The notes under the pieces were generated by a model. The model did no database searches and had not been told where the DNA came from. It saw only the letters and a list, made by a program, of their open reading frames with translations. From contig LADR01000045.1 in NCBI GenBank assembly GCA_000961655.1, positions 124,001 through 188,000 of the forward strand: 64,000 nt of DNA, given 5' to 3'. This DNA comes from Desulfatitalea sp. BRH_c12. GTDB lineage: Bacteria > Desulfobacterota > Desulfobacteria > Desulfobacterales > Desulfosarcinaceae. Shown in pieces: positions 1 to 11,410 of this stretch (positions within the stretch are counted from its first letter, which is position 1; the number at the start of each line of letters is the position of its first letter). The position numbers and the translations under genes are program-made.

Positions 1-408
1 GATCTTGTCTCCCATGCGCATAACGTGCCGGACGGCATCGCCTTTCAGTTTCATCAGAAAGGCCTGCCGGTCCTGGTCCACCTGGTCGAGCCAGGCCAAG
101 CGCAGATCGTTGATTTCTGTCCGAAGACTTTCGATTTTCTCTTCACGCCATCGATCAACATCCATTTTGGCATCGGCCATTAATTTGGCCTTATCTTCCA
201 GAAAGGCCTGCTGTTGTGCGGCCATGGTGGCGGCCCGCTGCCTGGCTTCCTTTTCCGCTATTTCGGACTGCGCCACAGCCTGTGCGATGCGCTCTTCCCG
301 TTCTTGCATGACCCGCATCACAGGTTTGTATAAAAACCGTTTCAGCAGCAGAACAAGGACCAGAAAATTGACGATTTGGGCAACAATGGTGAACCCGTCG
401 ATCAGCAC
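1..408 (-). CDS. atpF: N-type ATP synthase subunit b (partial, 3' end outside window)
   Basis: This is the peripheral stalk b subunit of a rotary ATPase. The first 136 residues are visible before the window ends. A GTG start at 408 lies three bases after the c-subunit stop and is preceded by a GGAGGG ribosome binding site. One N-terminal membrane helix (residues about 5-23, QIVNFLVLVLLLKRFLY) is followed by the KPVM turn and a long charged helix rich in E, K, Q and R, as expected for a b subunit dimerising along the stalk. Position after a, c in the gene order fits the N-ATPase operon; alpha and gamma should lie beyond the left edge. Confidence 0.9.
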   Translation of the reverse strand, partial: MLIDGFTIVAQIVNFLVLVLLLKRFLYKPVMRVMQEREERIAQAVAQSEIAEKEARQRAATMAAQQQAFLEDKAKLMADAKMDVDRWREEKIESLRTEINDLRLAWLDQVDQDRQAFLMKLKGDAVRHVMRMGDKI

Positions 409-411
409 GGT

Positions 412-693
412 TTACCCTCCGACCCTGGAAAGAAAATAGTTCCAGAAAGGATTGGCAAAAATCAGGATCATCGTTACCACAAAACAGTAGATGGCCGTTG
501 ATTCCACCATCGCCATGCCGACAAAAAGGGTGCGGGTGATGGCATTGGTTTCATCGGGCTGCTGGGCAATGGCTGCCAGTGCCTGGGCCAGCGCCCGCCC
601 TTCGCCAATGGCAGGACCTATGGCCCCGATGCCGATGCACAAGCCCGAGGCCATTATGGAGGCGACGGCCACCCATGCTAAATCACTCATCAT
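412..693 (-). CDS. atpE: N-type ATP synthase subunit c (rotor ring)
   Basis: A 93-residue two-helix proteolipid forming the ion-translocating rotor ring. The second helix carries the ion-binding block VESTAIY with the essential Glu at residue 64, Ser65, Thr66 and Tyr69, the pattern seen in Na+-binding c subunits. In the first helix the position equivalent to Gln32 of the Ilyobacter Na+ ring is Glu31 (GEGR). This two-carboxylate layout is typical of N-ATPases; ion specificity (Na+ or H+) cannot be decided from sequence alone. The start overlaps the stop of the a subunit (ATGA), and an AGGAG site precedes it. ATG codons at 693 and 690 are both possible starts. Confidence 0.95.
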   Translation of the reverse strand: MMSDLAWVAVASIMASGLCIGIGAIGPAIGEGRALAQALAAIAQQPDETNAITRTLFVGMAMVESTAIYCFVVTMILIFANPFWNYFLSRVGG

Positions 694-1388
694 CGTGTCT
701 CCTTATGTCGTTTAGTGGGCGTGGATTGAATTTCCATGGCGGCACCAATGTACACTGCAGCCAGAATGGCAAAGATATAGGCTTGGACAAAGCCCGTGAG
801 CAGCCCCAACAACTGCATCAAGATCGGGAGAAAAAGCGGCGCGATAAGCAACAGGATAGCCCCGATCATGTTGCCGCTCATAACATTGCCGAAAAGGCGC
901 ACGGCCAACGCAAGGGTTCTGCTGAGTTCTCCCATGATATTGAAGGGCAGCATGAAAAACGATGGCTTGAAGTAATTCGAAAGATAGGTGCTAAACCCCG
1001 CTCTGGCGATGCCGTAAATGGGAACGGCCAGGAAAACCAAAAGCGCCAAGGCGGTCGTGGTGGAAAGAGATCCGGTGGGCGCGTGAAATCCGGGCACGAC
1101 GGAAAGGGTGTTGGAAACGGCGATAAACAGGAACAGCGTCCCCAGAAAAGGCAGAAATCCTCTGGGTTGCACATGGGTGACGTCTTTTAATTGGCGCTCG
1201 ATGGTCGCGACGACCGCCTCCAAAATGCTCTGTCGGCGGGAAACCGCACCGCCCGGGGAAAGTTGCCGGGTGAGAAGCCAGGATCCGGCGGCCATCACGG
1301 CCATGATCAGCCAGGTGAAGACAATGGTCCCATTCAAGACAAAGATGCCGTGTTGCCAGTAGATGATGTTGTCCGGACTAATGTGCAC
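690..1388 (-). CDS. atpB: N-type ATP synthase subunit a
   Basis: Membrane stator subunit that forms the ion half-channels next to the c ring; about 232 residues. The GTG at 1388 is chosen because it gives the family-typical N-terminus (V)HISPDNIIYWQHG; the open frame extends further upstream, but that part has no family resemblance and lies inside atpR. Five or so hydrophobic helices follow. The block SRTLALAVRLFGNVMSGN contains the conserved Arg that faces the c-subunit carboxylate. The start overlaps the end of atpR by 11 bases, so translation is probably coupled. Confidence 0.93.
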   Translation of the reverse strand: MHISPDNIIYWQHGIFVLNGTIVFTWLIMAVMAAGSWLLTRQLSPGGAVSRRQSILEAVVATIERQLKDVTHVQPRGFLPFLGTLFLFIAVSNTLSVVPGFHAPTGSLSTTTALALLVFLAVPIYGIARAGFSTYLSNYFKPSFFMLPFNIMGELSRTLALAVRLFGNVMSGNMIGAILLLIAPLFLPILMQLLGLLTGFVQAYIFAILAAVYIGAAMEIQSTPTKRHKETR

Positions 1389-1680
1389 CGATTTCACCGC
1401 CTCCTTTTGCCGGGCCCAAGTGGCGTACGACCACAAAGCGCATGAGGACGAATGCGGCAACGCTCCCCAGAAATGCCGGCACGCTGTGGTTCAGGGCCAA
1501 CCAGAAGCCCCCTGACGCCATCAGGGCGCGCACCAGAAAGCTGGCTGCCAAGAACCGCCCGCGATGGCGGACCCGGTGGATTGCCTGCAAGGTCCACCAG
1601 AGCCCTCCGAAAAAAAGCGTGGCGAGAATGCCGCCCCAGGCCATCGCCACCCCCACGACGAAAAGATCACTCGCCATCAT
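1378..1680 (-). CDS. atpR: N-ATPase accessory membrane protein AtpR
   Basis: A 100-residue protein with three hydrophobic helices: an N-terminal segment with a glycine-rich stretch, a middle helix with positively charged residues at its ends (VRHRGRFLAASFLVRALM), and a C-terminal helix followed by basic residues (RFVVVRHLG). Size, membrane pattern and exact position between AtpQ and subunit a match AtpR, the marker gene of N-ATPase operons, thought to help c-ring assembly or stator function. It overlaps atpQ by 14 bases. ATG codons at 1680 and 1677 are both possible starts. Confidence 0.85.
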   Translation of the reverse strand: MMASDLFVVGVAMAWGGILATLFFGGLWWTLQAIHRVRHRGRFLAASFLVRALMASGGFWLALNHSVPAFLGSVAAFVLMRFVVVRHLGPAKGGGEIGAH

Positions 1681-1985
1681 TTTCTCTTTCTCTGCGGATG
1701 TTTTCCCTTTCCCGGTTAATCCAGCGCCAGGCGTTGGCGCAGCCCAGAACGACGCCGATCACCAGAAACATCAGGGTCCATGAATATTGCCCCGGATGCT
1801 TGATATCGATCCAGAGTCCGATAAATATCCCCGCTACCGTGGGAACGGCCACCGACCATCCCACCAGGCCGAACATGCCCAGGCCGAACCAGAACTTGTC
1901 CTGCTTTTTCTTTTCCGCCCGTATTTTGCGTTGTTCGCGGCGATGAACGTCCCGGGAGAAGGCCCGCTCCTTTTTGTCGAAGTTT

Positions 1986-1993
<8 letters not shown>
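1667..1993 (-). CDS. atpQ: N-ATPase accessory protein AtpQ (AtpI/AtpZ-like)
   Basis: A 108-residue protein with a highly charged N-terminus (about residues 1-33, rich in K, R, E), two transmembrane helices separated by a short loop containing DIKHPGQYSW, and a charged C-terminal tail. This is the AtpI/AtpZ-like layout, and the gene lies exactly where atpQ sits in N-ATPase operons (D-C-Q-R-B-E-F-A-G). Its start overlaps the end of the epsilon gene by 8 bases. AtpQ is proposed to help Mg2+ supply or complex assembly; that role is inferred from the family. Confidence 0.85.
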
Positions 1994-4148
<2,155 letters not shown>

Positions 4149-5858
4149 ATGGCTGATATCGTCGACACCAAAACACCCTCCAACTTTATCAGGGCCATCA
4201 TTGAAGAGGACCTGAAAACTGGCAAACACGGGGGCCGGGTGGCCACGCGGTTTCCACCGGAGCCCAATGGCTACTTGCACATCGGGCATGCCAAATCCAT
4301 CTGCCTGAACTTCGGGCTGGCCCAGTCGTTCAATGGCACCTGCAACCTGCGGTTTGACGACACCAATCCGGCCAAGGAGGAAGTGGAGTATGTGGATGCC
4401 ATCAAGGAAGATCTGCGCTGGCTGGGATTCGACTGGCAGGACCGGGAGTTTTTCGCGTCCGATTATTTTGATCAGCTGTATACGCTGGCGGTGCGCCTGA
4501 TCAAAGACGGCAAGGCGTACGTAGACAGCCTGAGTGCCGAAGAGATCCGCCAGTACCGCGGCACCTTGACCGAACCGGGACGTGAAAGTCCTTTTCGCAA
4601 ACGGTCGGTGGAGGAAAACATCGATCTGTTCCAGCGCATGCGCGACGGTCAGTTCGAAGAGGGCAGTCATGTGCTGCGGGCCAAGATCGACATGTCGCAT
4701 CCCAACATGCTGATGCGCGATCCGACCCTGTACCGCATCCGCAAGGCGCCGCACCACCGCACCGGCGAACAGTGGTGCATCTATCCCATGTACGATTTTA
4801 CGCACTGCATCTCGGATGCAATCGAATGCATCACGCACTCCATCTGCACCCTGGAATTCGAAAACAACCGCGCGCTTTACGATTGGGTGCTCGATCAACT
4901 GGCCCTGCCCTGCCGTCCCCACCAATATGAATTTGCACGCCTGAACCTGAGCTACACTGTTTTGAGCAAGCGAAAACTGATCCAACTGGTCAAGGAAGGC
5001 ATCATGAGCGGTTGGGACGATCCGCGCATGCCCACGCTATCCGGTTTGCGCCGGCGCGGCTACACGCCCGAAGCAATCCGCAATTTCTGCGAACGCATCG
5101 GTGTGGCCAAAGCCAACAGCGTGGTGGATGTCGCTTTGCTTGAACATACCATCCGCGAGGATCTGAACCGCCGCGCACCGCGCATGATGGGCGTACTGCG
5201 GCCGCTGAAAGTCACCATCGAAAACTATCCGGACGGTCAGGTCGAAGAACTGGATGCGGTCAACAACCCTGAAGATCCGGCGATGGGCTCGCGCTCGGTG
5301 CCGTTTTCCAAGGTAATCTACATCGAACAGGATGATTTCCGCGAGGAGCCGCCCAAAAAATACTTCCGCCTGGCGCCCGGCCGTGAAGTGCGCCTGCGCT
5401 ACGCCTATTTCATCACCTGCCGCGACGTGATCAAAGATCCGGCCACCGGCGAGGTGATCGAACTGCGCTGCACCTACGACCCGGCCACGCGCGGCGGCGA
5501 TGCGCCCGACGGCCGCAAAGTCAAGGCCACCCTTCATTGGGTATCGGCCGCGCAGGCCGTGGATGCCCGGGTGCGGTTGTACGATCGGTTGTTCGTCAAG
5601 TCCGATCCGGACGAAAAGGTCGATGGCAAGACTTTCCTGGACTTTATCAATCCGGAGTCCCTGGAAGTGCTTGACGGCTGCAAACTGGAGCCGGCCCTGG
5701 GCAATGCGTCGGCCGGTGCCCTTTACCAGTTCGAACGGCTGGGCTACTTCTGTTTTGACATTAGGGAATCGTCCCCGGGCCGGCCGGTTTTCAACCGTAC
5801 AGTGACCCTGAAGGACAGCTGGGCCAAAATTACCCAAAATAGCCGAAAGACCCCCTGA
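4149..5858 (+). CDS. glnS: Glutamine--tRNA ligase
   Basis: Class I aminoacyl-tRNA synthetase that charges tRNA-Gln; 569 residues, the usual GlnRS length. The HIGH motif is at residues 44-47 within [16 protein letters not shown], and the KMSKS-equivalent is VLSKRK near residue 277. The block ending in GTRANT-like FDDTNPAKE is also typical. The C-terminal beta-barrel anticodon-binding region is complete to [11 protein letters not shown]. Its stop (TGA) overlaps the start of the downstream antiporter by one base, so the two are likely co-transcribed. Confidence 0.97.
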   Translation: MADIVDTKTPSNFIRAIIEEDLKTGKHGGRVATRFPPEPNGYLHIGHAKSICLNFGLAQSFNGTCNLRFDDTNPAKEEVEYVDAIKEDLRWLGFDWQDREFFASDYFDQLYTLAVRLIKDGKAYVDSLSAEEIRQYRGTLTEPGRESPFRKRSVEENIDLFQRMRDGQFEEGSHVLRAKIDMSHPNMLMRDPTLYRIRKAPHHRTGEQWCIYPMYDFTHCISDAIECITHSICTLEFENNRALYDWVLDQLALPCRPHQYEFARLNLSYTVLSKRKLIQLVKEGIMSGWDDPRMPTLSGLRRRGYTPEAIRNFCERIGVAKANSVVDVALLEHTIREDLNRRAPRMMGVLRPLKVTIENYPDGQVEELDAVNNPEDPAMGSRSVPFSKVIYIEQDDFREEPPKKYFRLAPGREVRLRYAYFITCRDVIKDPATGEVIELRCTYDPATRGGDAPDGRKVKATLHWVSAAQAVDARVRLYDRLFVKSDPDEKVDGKTFLDFINPESLEVLDGCKLEPALGNASAGALYQFERLGYFCFDIRESSPGRPVFNRTVTLKDSWAKITQNSRKTP

Positions 5859-7564
5859 TGGCGCTGTGGCCCTTTTTACTCGATCTGGTCTTGCTGCTCG
5901 GCGCCGCTTTCGTGCTGGGCGCCCTGGCCCAGCGCCTGCGCCAGAGCCCGATTATCGGCTACCTGCTGGCCGGAACGATCATCGGACCCCTGCTGTTCAA
6001 CCCACAAGCGGTCAATCAGACCGCCGAGCTCGGGGTGGCCCTGCTGCTCTTTTCCATCGGGCTGGAATTCTCTTTCAGCCGCCTGCGCAGCATGGGACGC
6101 ATGGCCTTGGGCGGCGGCACCCTCCAGGTGCTCGGCACACTGGGGGTAGTGGCGGTGCTCGCCGCCACCCAGACCAGTCTGGCGCAGGCGCTGGCCATCG
6201 GCGCAATCGTGGCCCTGAGTTCCACGGCCGTGGTGATGCGCGTTCTGGTCGATCGCGCCGAAATCGACTCGGTCCGCGGACGCAGCTGCCTGGCCATTTT
6301 GTTGCTGCAGGACATCGCGATCGTGCCATTGGTGATCATGGTCAGCTTGCTGATCCCGGGTCCCGACGTGACCATTTCGCTGCATATCCTCAAAATCGCC
6401 GCGGCAGCCGTAAGCCTGGGCGTGCTGCTCTACCTGCTGCTGTACAAGGTGGCGCCGGTGCTGCTTGCGACGAAGGGGGTTTTCGCCAACCGCGAATTGA
6501 GCGTGCTGCTGGCCATTACGGTCGGCTTGGGAGCCACCTGGGCGGCCCACCGCATGGGGATATCGCCGGCGCTGGGCGCTTTTGTGGCCGGCATGCTGCT
6601 GGGCGAGTCCCCGTTTGCCACTCAGATTCAGGCCGACATCGGCACGCTGCGCACCATCATGGTGACCCTTTTCTTCGCATCGATAGGTATGCTGGCCAAA
6701 CCGGCCTTTTTCCTGACGCATGGCCATTGGATACTGCTGGCGGCCGTGTTGATCTTTGTGCTCAAAACGGGCCTGACCTATGCGGTGACGAGCGCTTTCG
6801 GCCTGGACCACCGCCACGCCCTGGCCACCGGCATCAGCCTGGGCCAGATCGGCGAATTTTCTTTCGTTCTGGCTGCCTCTGCCCGTCGCGGCGGGCTTTT
6901 CAGCGAGACCCTTTTCGAGCTGATCATCTCAACCATCATCATCCTGATGTTCGCCGCACCCTACATGGTGGCATGGGCCTTTCCCCTGGTGAATTGCCTG
7001 TCCCCCCGACCGTCCGGTGACGGATCGCCGATGGACGGTGCCGGGCATGGTCCCGCCAAAGTGCTGGTGGTCGGTTTCGGGCCGGCCGGGCGGCAAGTCG
7101 TGGAACACATGCGCGAACACGGCATTGACCCGACGATCATCGATGTCAATCCGCTCAGCCGCGCCGAAGCATTGCAAATGGGTCTCACTTTGCACCTGGG
7201 CGATGCCACCAACGAAGATATTCTGCGGCACGCCGGTGTGGCCGATATCTGCATGGGCATCGTTACCGTACCCGATCCGTTCGCCTCGGTCCTGATCGTG
7301 AAAGCCCTGCGCCGTTTGCGCCCGCACCTGCCGATTGCCGCCCGCTGCCGCTACAACCGCCACCTGAAAGATCTCGAGGGCGCCGGCGCCGATATCGTCG
7401 TCGATGAGGAAACGTGTATCGGGCAACTGCTGTCCCGTAATGTCATCACGTACTTGCAAAACGCAGCCGATTCCGCGGCAGCCTGCCGCCTGGTCCACGC
7501 ACGGCCGCAGGACATCGATCCGGTCGAATGCCCCCCACCATCCCGAAATGGCGATCTTTCATGA
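5858..7564 (+). CDS. CPA2-family monovalent cation:proton antiporter with TrkA-N domain (KefB/RosB-like)
   Basis: A 568-residue membrane antiporter. Residues about 1-380 form 12 or so helices of the Na+/H+ exchanger fold, including the typical ISYLLAGTIIGP-like block (IIGYLLAGTIIGP), LLFSIGLEFS and GALSSTAV-like ALSSTAVVMRVL. Residues about 400-530 form a Rossmann RCK/TrkA-N domain (VLVVGFGPAGRQVVEHM) that binds a nucleotide to gate transport. The likely role is K+/H+ or Na+/H+ exchange in the cytoplasmic membrane. ATG overlaps the glnS stop, and the 3' end overlaps the MFS gene by four bases, suggesting an operon. Confidence 0.9.
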   Translation: MALWPFLLDLVLLLGAAFVLGALAQRLRQSPIIGYLLAGTIIGPLLFNPQAVNQTAELGVALLLFSIGLEFSFSRLRSMGRMALGGGTLQVLGTLGVVAVLAATQTSLAQALAIGAIVALSSTAVVMRVLVDRAEIDSVRGRSCLAILLLQDIAIVPLVIMVSLLIPGPDVTISLHILKIAAAAVSLGVLLYLLLYKVAPVLLATKGVFANRELSVLLAITVGLGATWAAHRMGISPALGAFVAGMLLGESPFATQIQADIGTLRTIMVTLFFASIGMLAKPAFFLTHGHWILLAAVLIFVLKTGLTYAVTSAFGLDHRHALATGISLGQIGEFSFVLAASARRGGLFSETLFELIISTIIILMFAAPYMVAWAFPLVNCLSPRPSGDGSPMDGAGHGPAKVLVVGFGPAGRQVVEHMREHGIDPTIIDVNPLSRAEALQMGLTLHLGDATNEDILRHAGVADICMGIVTVPDPFASVLIVKALRRLRPHLPIAARCRYNRHLKDLEGAGADIVVDEETCIGQLLSRNVITYLQNAADSAAACRLVHARPQDIDPVECPPPSRNGDLS

Positions 7565-8952
7565 ACCGCGATACCGCGCAAGAACGCTCCGCACTGTTTG
7601 TGGCTGTTCTGACCTCCTTCATGGGACCGTTCATGATCTCGGCTGTCAATGTGGCGCTGCCGGCGATTCAGGCCGAAATGAACGTGAATGCGGTCGCCTT
7701 GAGCTGGATCAGTACGGCCTATCTACTGGCCATGGCGGTCGTTTTACTGCCGGCCGGCCGGCTGGCCGACATTTACGGCCGCAAAAAGGTTTTCAGCGCA
7801 GGACTTGTGCTGTACACGATCGCATCCGTGCTGGTGGCCCTGGCGCCCAACATCGCCTGGATGCTGGCGCTGCGCGTGCTACAGGGATTCGGGGCAGCCA
7901 TGTTCGTGACCACCGGCATGGCCATTTTGACGTCGATCTTTCCGCCGCAACGTCGCGGCCGGGCCATTGGCCTTTATGTATCGGCAGTCTATGTCGGCTT
8001 GTCTGTCGGCCCCTTTGCGGGCGGCATCCTGACCCAGCATGCGGGATGGCGCAGCTTGTTTCTGCTGATGCTGCCCCTGGGCTGCGGTTCGGTCTGGGTG
8101 ACTTTACGCCTGCTCAAAGGCGAATGGGCCGATGCGCGCGGCGAGCCTTTCGATGTCATCGGCAGCCTGCTTTACGGCGCCGCCATTTTCACCCTGGTGT
8201 TCGGTGCGACCCGACTTCCGGCCATACACGCCTGGGGCCTGCTGGCATTCGGCGCTTCCGGGCTCATCCTGTTTGCCTGGCACGCCAAGCGCACGCGCCA
8301 CCCCGTCTTCGATGTCTCCCTTTTTCAGACCAATCGCACTTTCGTGTTTTCAAGCCTGGCCGCCTTGATCAATTATGCGGCCACCTTTGCGGTCACATTT
8401 CTGCTCAGCCTGTTTCTGCAGTACATCAAAGGCCTGCCGCCGCAAACCGCCGGCATGCTGCTGGTTACCCAGCCGGCCGTTATGGCGATGTTCTCTCCGA
8501 TTGCCGGACGTTTTGCCGACCGAATCGAACCACGCCTGATCGCCTCGGCGGGTATGCTCATTACTGTTTTGGGGCTGGCCGGCTTCATCCTGCTGAGCCC
8601 CGAAACCAGTCTGGTCCTGATCGTAGGCAACCTGATGCTGATGGGATTTGGATTTGCCTTGTTCTCCTCGCCCAACATGAGCGCCATCATGGGTTCGGTA
8701 GATAAACGGCACTATGGCATCGCCTCGGGTACGGTGGCGGCCATGCGCCTGATGGGCCAGATGACCAGCATGGCGGTGGCCACTGTGGTTCTATCCCTTT
8801 TCATGGGACACACGCCGATTGTACCCGCTCGTTTTCCGCAATTTTTGGAGAGTATCCGGATGATTTTTTCCATCCTGACGCTGCTGTCTCTGGCGGGGCT
8901 CTATTTTTCCATGTCACGCGGCAGGTTACACACAAAAGCGAACGTGAAGTAG
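7561..8952 (+). CDS. MFS drug/multisubstrate exporter (EmrB/QacA-type DHA2)
   Basis: A 463-residue major facilitator protein with about 14 hydrophobic helices. The DHA2 signatures are visible: NVALPAIQAEM in helix 1, WISTAYLLAMA in helix 2, and GRLADIYGRKKVF in the helix 2-3 loop, followed by RVLQGFGAAM. The start at 7561 is chosen because it gives an ATGA overlap with the antiporter stop; an in-frame ATG at 7528 would overlap more. The substrate is unknown; proton-driven efflux is the expected activity. It likely forms an operon with glnS and the antiporter. Confidence 0.9.
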   Translation: MNRDTAQERSALFVAVLTSFMGPFMISAVNVALPAIQAEMNVNAVALSWISTAYLLAMAVVLLPAGRLADIYGRKKVFSAGLVLYTIASVLVALAPNIAWMLALRVLQGFGAAMFVTTGMAILTSIFPPQRRGRAIGLYVSAVYVGLSVGPFAGGILTQHAGWRSLFLLMLPLGCGSVWVTLRLLKGEWADARGEPFDVIGSLLYGAAIFTLVFGATRLPAIHAWGLLAFGASGLILFAWHAKRTRHPVFDVSLFQTNRTFVFSSLAALINYAATFAVTFLLSLFLQYIKGLPPQTAGMLLVTQPAVMAMFSPIAGRFADRIEPRLIASAGMLITVLGLAGFILLSPETSLVLIVGNLMLMGFGFALFSSPNMSAIMGSVDKRHYGIASGTVAAMRLMGQMTSMAVATVVLSLFMGHTPIVPARFPQFLESIRMIFSILTLLSLAGLYFSMSRGRLHTKANVK

Positions 8953-9063
8953 TGCACCGGTATTTGAAGGGATGCCGGCGGGGCCGACATTGGGCCGCAC
9001 GCAACACTCCGGAACAGATAGTCACTACCGCCCCGCCGGTGACAATAAGCAATTATGACGGGT

Positions 9064-9243
9064 TCAGGCCTTTGGTGCCAATTCGTTCAGTCTTTGGGCC
9101 GCAGCCTGACGCACCTGCTCGCTGCTGTCGTTTTCTATGACCCTTTCAAGCAATTGAGGGTCCTTGGTTTCCTTGACGGCGGCGATGCGCACTTTTGGAT
9201 CGCTGCGCGCGATTTTGGGAACGAAAAAATCGGATATCTTCAT
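9064..9243 (-). CDS. Small HEAT-repeat-like protein (59 aa)
   Basis: A short reading frame preceded by a strong AGGAGG site 8 bases before the ATG. The product begins MKISDFFVPKIARSDPKVRI and contains DPKVRIAAV then SSEQVRQAAAQRLNEL, two copies of the D-x-x-VR-x-A-A pattern of HEAT/PBS-lyase-like repeats. There is no signal peptide and no membrane segment. It stands alone, convergent with the MFS gene. It may be a real small protein or the surviving N-terminus of a larger HEAT protein. The function is unknown. Confidence 0.6.
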   Translation of the reverse strand: MKISDFFVPKIARSDPKVRIAAVKETKDPQLLERVIENDSSEQVRQAAAQRLNELAPKA

Positions 9244-9370
9244 CAGAGTATCCTCCTTTCAGTTATTTGACAATCATGTTACTAAACAAGGACCTGGGGT
9301 AAATAAAGTGTATATTGTATTTTCTGGTTATCCACTTCGGGTCAGGTGAGATACGGGTGGGGGGTTACGG

Positions 9371-9612
9371 CTTTCGGGTTCCAAACGCCGGTAATCCGGT
9401 CGGGTGGTCCGCGCCACACGCCATTTCGCTAAAGTGAGGCTAACGGTATGTTCCGGGTCGGGCCGCAAACTCGCTGGCGCTCAAACAGTGCGGCCCAAAC
9501 ACCCTTCGCACACCGTTGTAGGGGCGACCGGCGGTCGCCCGCAGAAATCTCATGACTGACTGTGGCGCGGACCACCCGACCGGATTACCTCACTACGTGC
9601 CAATCCCGAAAG
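9371..9612. repeat. R1 palindromic repeat element, long copy
   Basis: An imperfect inverted repeat of about 50 bases per arm: the left arm begins CTTTCGGGTTCCAAACGCCG and the right arm ends CACTACGTGCCAATCCCGAAAG-like when read on the plus strand. Both arms contain the GGTCGGGTGGTCCGCGCCACA core in opposite orientation. The interior carries GGGCCGCAAACTCGCTG and a GGGGCGACCGGCGGTCGCCC hairpin. It belongs to a family found at least seven times in the window. Confidence 0.8.
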
Positions 9613-9627
9613 TTCAGTTATAATTTC

Positions 9628-9821
9628 ACTTCGCATCAGTAAGACACAGGTATAGGGCGTCTGTAAGAAGGTTACGTTGTCATTTTTAGAACCTTTCACA
9701 AAAAGCATGCACGTCAAAGCGTGCAACATGGGGAAGTGAGCATATCAAATCGACAGAATGCCTCCCTTTACACTTTAAACTTTACACTTAACACTTCACC
9801 AATAGTCACTTGAGCGAAGTG
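9628..9821 (-). repeat. R2 repeat element, copy 1
   Basis: A 194-base element closely matching, in reverse orientation, the 198-base element at 31688. It is bounded by an 8-base inverted repeat CACTTCGC / GCGAAGTG. Inside is a run of near-repeats of the type AAGTGTAAAG and a conserved GGGAGGCATTCTGTCGATTT block. No coding capacity was recognised; it lies just upstream of nfo. Confidence 0.75.
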
Positions 9822-9891
9822 CACGACCCATTTAATGGTCATTATGACGATCGACGATAAGGCGGGTATCGAACAACGACAGGAGTATTCC

Positions 9892-10737
9892 ATGAAGCAC
9901 ATCGGCGCCCATGTCAGTATCGCGGGCGGGGTCGAAAACGCCCCGCTCAATGCGCAGGCCCTTGGTGCCACGGCATTCGCCATGTTTACCAAAAACCAGC
10001 GCCAATGGCTGGCCAAGCCCCTGGCCGCGCAGAGCATCACAGCATTTAAACGGAACTGCGCGCAGGCCGGTTACGATCCCAAGTACATTATGCCGCACGA
10101 CAGCTACCTGATCAATCTAAGCCATCCGGAGAGGGAGGGGCTGCTCAAGTCGCGCCAGGCATTTCTCGACGAGTTCCGGCGTTGCGAGCAGTTGGGATTA
10201 ATTTATCTCAACTTTCATCCCGGCAGCCATTTAAACAAAATGACCGAAAGCCAGTGTTTGGCTATGATCGCTGAATCGATCAACATCACCCTGGAGCAGA
10301 CCCGCAACGTGACGGCCGTCATCGAAAATACCGCCGGGCAGGGCAGCAATGTAGGCTATCTTTTTGAGCACCTGGCTGAAATCATCGATCAGGTGGAAGA
10401 CCGATCGCGCATAGGGGTTTGCCTGGACACGTGCCATACGTATTCGGCGGGCTATGACATCAAAAGTGAAGCAGGCTATCTGCAAACCATGGCGCAGTTC
10501 GATCGCATCGTCGGACTGCACTATCTTAAAGGCATTCACCTGAACGACTCCAAAAAAGCGCCCGGCAGCCACGTAGACCGCCACGAAAGCATCGGCAAGG
10601 GCACCCTGGGACTGGAAACGTTTCGCCGGATTCTCAAAGACCCGCGCTTGGACACTATTCCGCTCATTCTGGAAACGCCTGATGAAATGCTGTGGCCGGA
10701 AGAAATCCGGTTGTTGAAAAACATGGGCGAAGAATAG
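9892..10737 (+). CDS. nfo: Endonuclease IV (AP endonuclease)
   Basis: Zn-dependent apurinic/apyrimidinic endonuclease for base-excision repair, 281 residues. The start at 9892 gives the family N-terminus [13 protein letters not shown] and has an AGGAG site; the frame is open further upstream but runs into an R2 repeat. Metal-ligand blocks are visible: [52 protein letters not shown] and ILETP. The gene is followed within nine bases by an R1 repeat and then by a strong bidirectional terminator. Confidence 0.96.
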   Translation: MKHIGAHVSIAGGVENAPLNAQALGATAFAMFTKNQRQWLAKPLAAQSITAFKRNCAQAGYDPKYIMPHDSYLINLSHPEREGLLKSRQAFLDEFRRCEQLGLIYLNFHPGSHLNKMTESQCLAMIAESINITLEQTRNVTAVIENTAGQGSNVGYLFEHLAEIIDQVEDRSRIGVCLDTCHTYSAGYDIKSEAGYLQTMAQFDRIVGLHYLKGIHLNDSKKAPGSHVDRHESIGKGTLGLETFRRILKDPRLDTIPLILETPDEMLWPEEIRLLKNMGEE

Positions 10738-10745
10738 CGCACCTT

Positions 10746-10820
10746 TAGCCTCACTTGAGCGAAATGGCGTGTGGCGCGGACCACCCACCCGGCTCACCGA
10801 CGTTTGGAATCCGAAAGTTG
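10746..10820 (-). repeat. R1 repeat, half element at the 3' end of nfo
   Basis: In minus orientation this reads ACTTTCGGATTCCAAACGTC and continues through the GGGTGGGTGGTCCGCGCC core to CAAGTGAGGC, matching the left arm of the long copy at 9371. It begins nine bases after the nfo stop codon. Confidence 0.75.
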
Positions 10821-10886
10821 AATTTGTAAATAAAAATGAAGGCCAGTTGTTCAGACGAATGCCGTGCGCAGTCGCAGAGGGGGGTT

Positions 10887-10936
10887 CTATTTAAAAAGGG
10901 GCACACCCCTGATCGGGTATGCCCCTTTTTAAATAG
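10887..10936. terminator. Bidirectional rho-independent terminator between nfo and csp
   Basis: A near-perfect inverted repeat: CTATTTAAAAAGGGGCA on the left and TGCCCCTTTTTAAATAG on the right, with an inner ACCC/GGGT pairing around a CTGATC loop. A-runs and T-runs flank the GC stem on both strands, so it can end transcription of both convergent genes. Confidence 0.85.
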
Positions 10937-10948
10937 TCCGACGAAGAA

Positions 10949-11149
10949 TCAGTCGACGGTAACGTTGACCGCCGCGGGTCCTTTATTCCCTTGCTCGACG
11001 GTAAAGGTCACGCGATCACCTTCCTGAAGTGTACGGAAGCCCTTGGCATTGATGCCGGAATGATGAACGAAAACATCAGGTCCACCTTCCTGTTCAATGA
11101 AACCGAAGCCCTTTTTTTCGTTAAACCACTTAACTGTGCCATTGGCCAT
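10949..11149 (-). CDS. Cold shock protein (CspA family)
   Basis: A 66-residue single cold-shock domain, the usual length, that binds single-stranded RNA/DNA and acts as an RNA chaperone. RNP1-type KGFGFIEQ and RNP2-type VFVHHSGI are both present after [13 protein letters not shown]. The start at 11149 gives the family N-terminus; the open frame reaches further upstream but lies in the leader. The sigma-70-like promoter at 11268-11295 implies a 5' leader of about 110 bases, typical for cold-shock genes. Confidence 0.96.
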   Translation of the reverse strand: MANGTVKWFNEKKGFGFIEQEGGPDVFVHHSGINAKGFRTLQEGDRVTFTVEQGNKGPAAVNVTVD

Positions 11150-11267
11150 TAGTGACGTTCTCCTTTCGTGAATCCCTTGGTCCAAACTTCAGGTCGCCAG
11201 CAGGCATCGAACACCTTCAGCTTAAAACCGGCCTTAATAAACAAAACCCCCCAATTTACTTAGCCGT

Positions 11268-11295
11268 ATCTTAGCTTTTGGCCTTGCAATGTCAA
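11268..11295 (-). promoter_or_regulatory. Candidate promoter of the cold shock gene
   Basis: On the minus strand TTGACA (11295-11290) and TAAGAT (11273-11268) are 16 bases apart, placing the transcription start about 110 bases before the csp ATG. Confidence 0.55.
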
Positions 11296-11410
11296 GAAAA
11301 TTCCATTTCGGGCAACCTCGCGCACCCTGGTTGTGCTGCGGGATTTGAATTGACATTGACGTGCGCATAAGGTTAGTTGGGCCGATTAAAAGCAAAAAGG
11401 AGAGATCTCA

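Noticed and set aside
5-439. Plus-strand reading frame of 144 codons
   Set aside because: It is the antisense shadow of the ATP synthase b subunit, whose minus-strand product shows the membrane helix and charged stalk.
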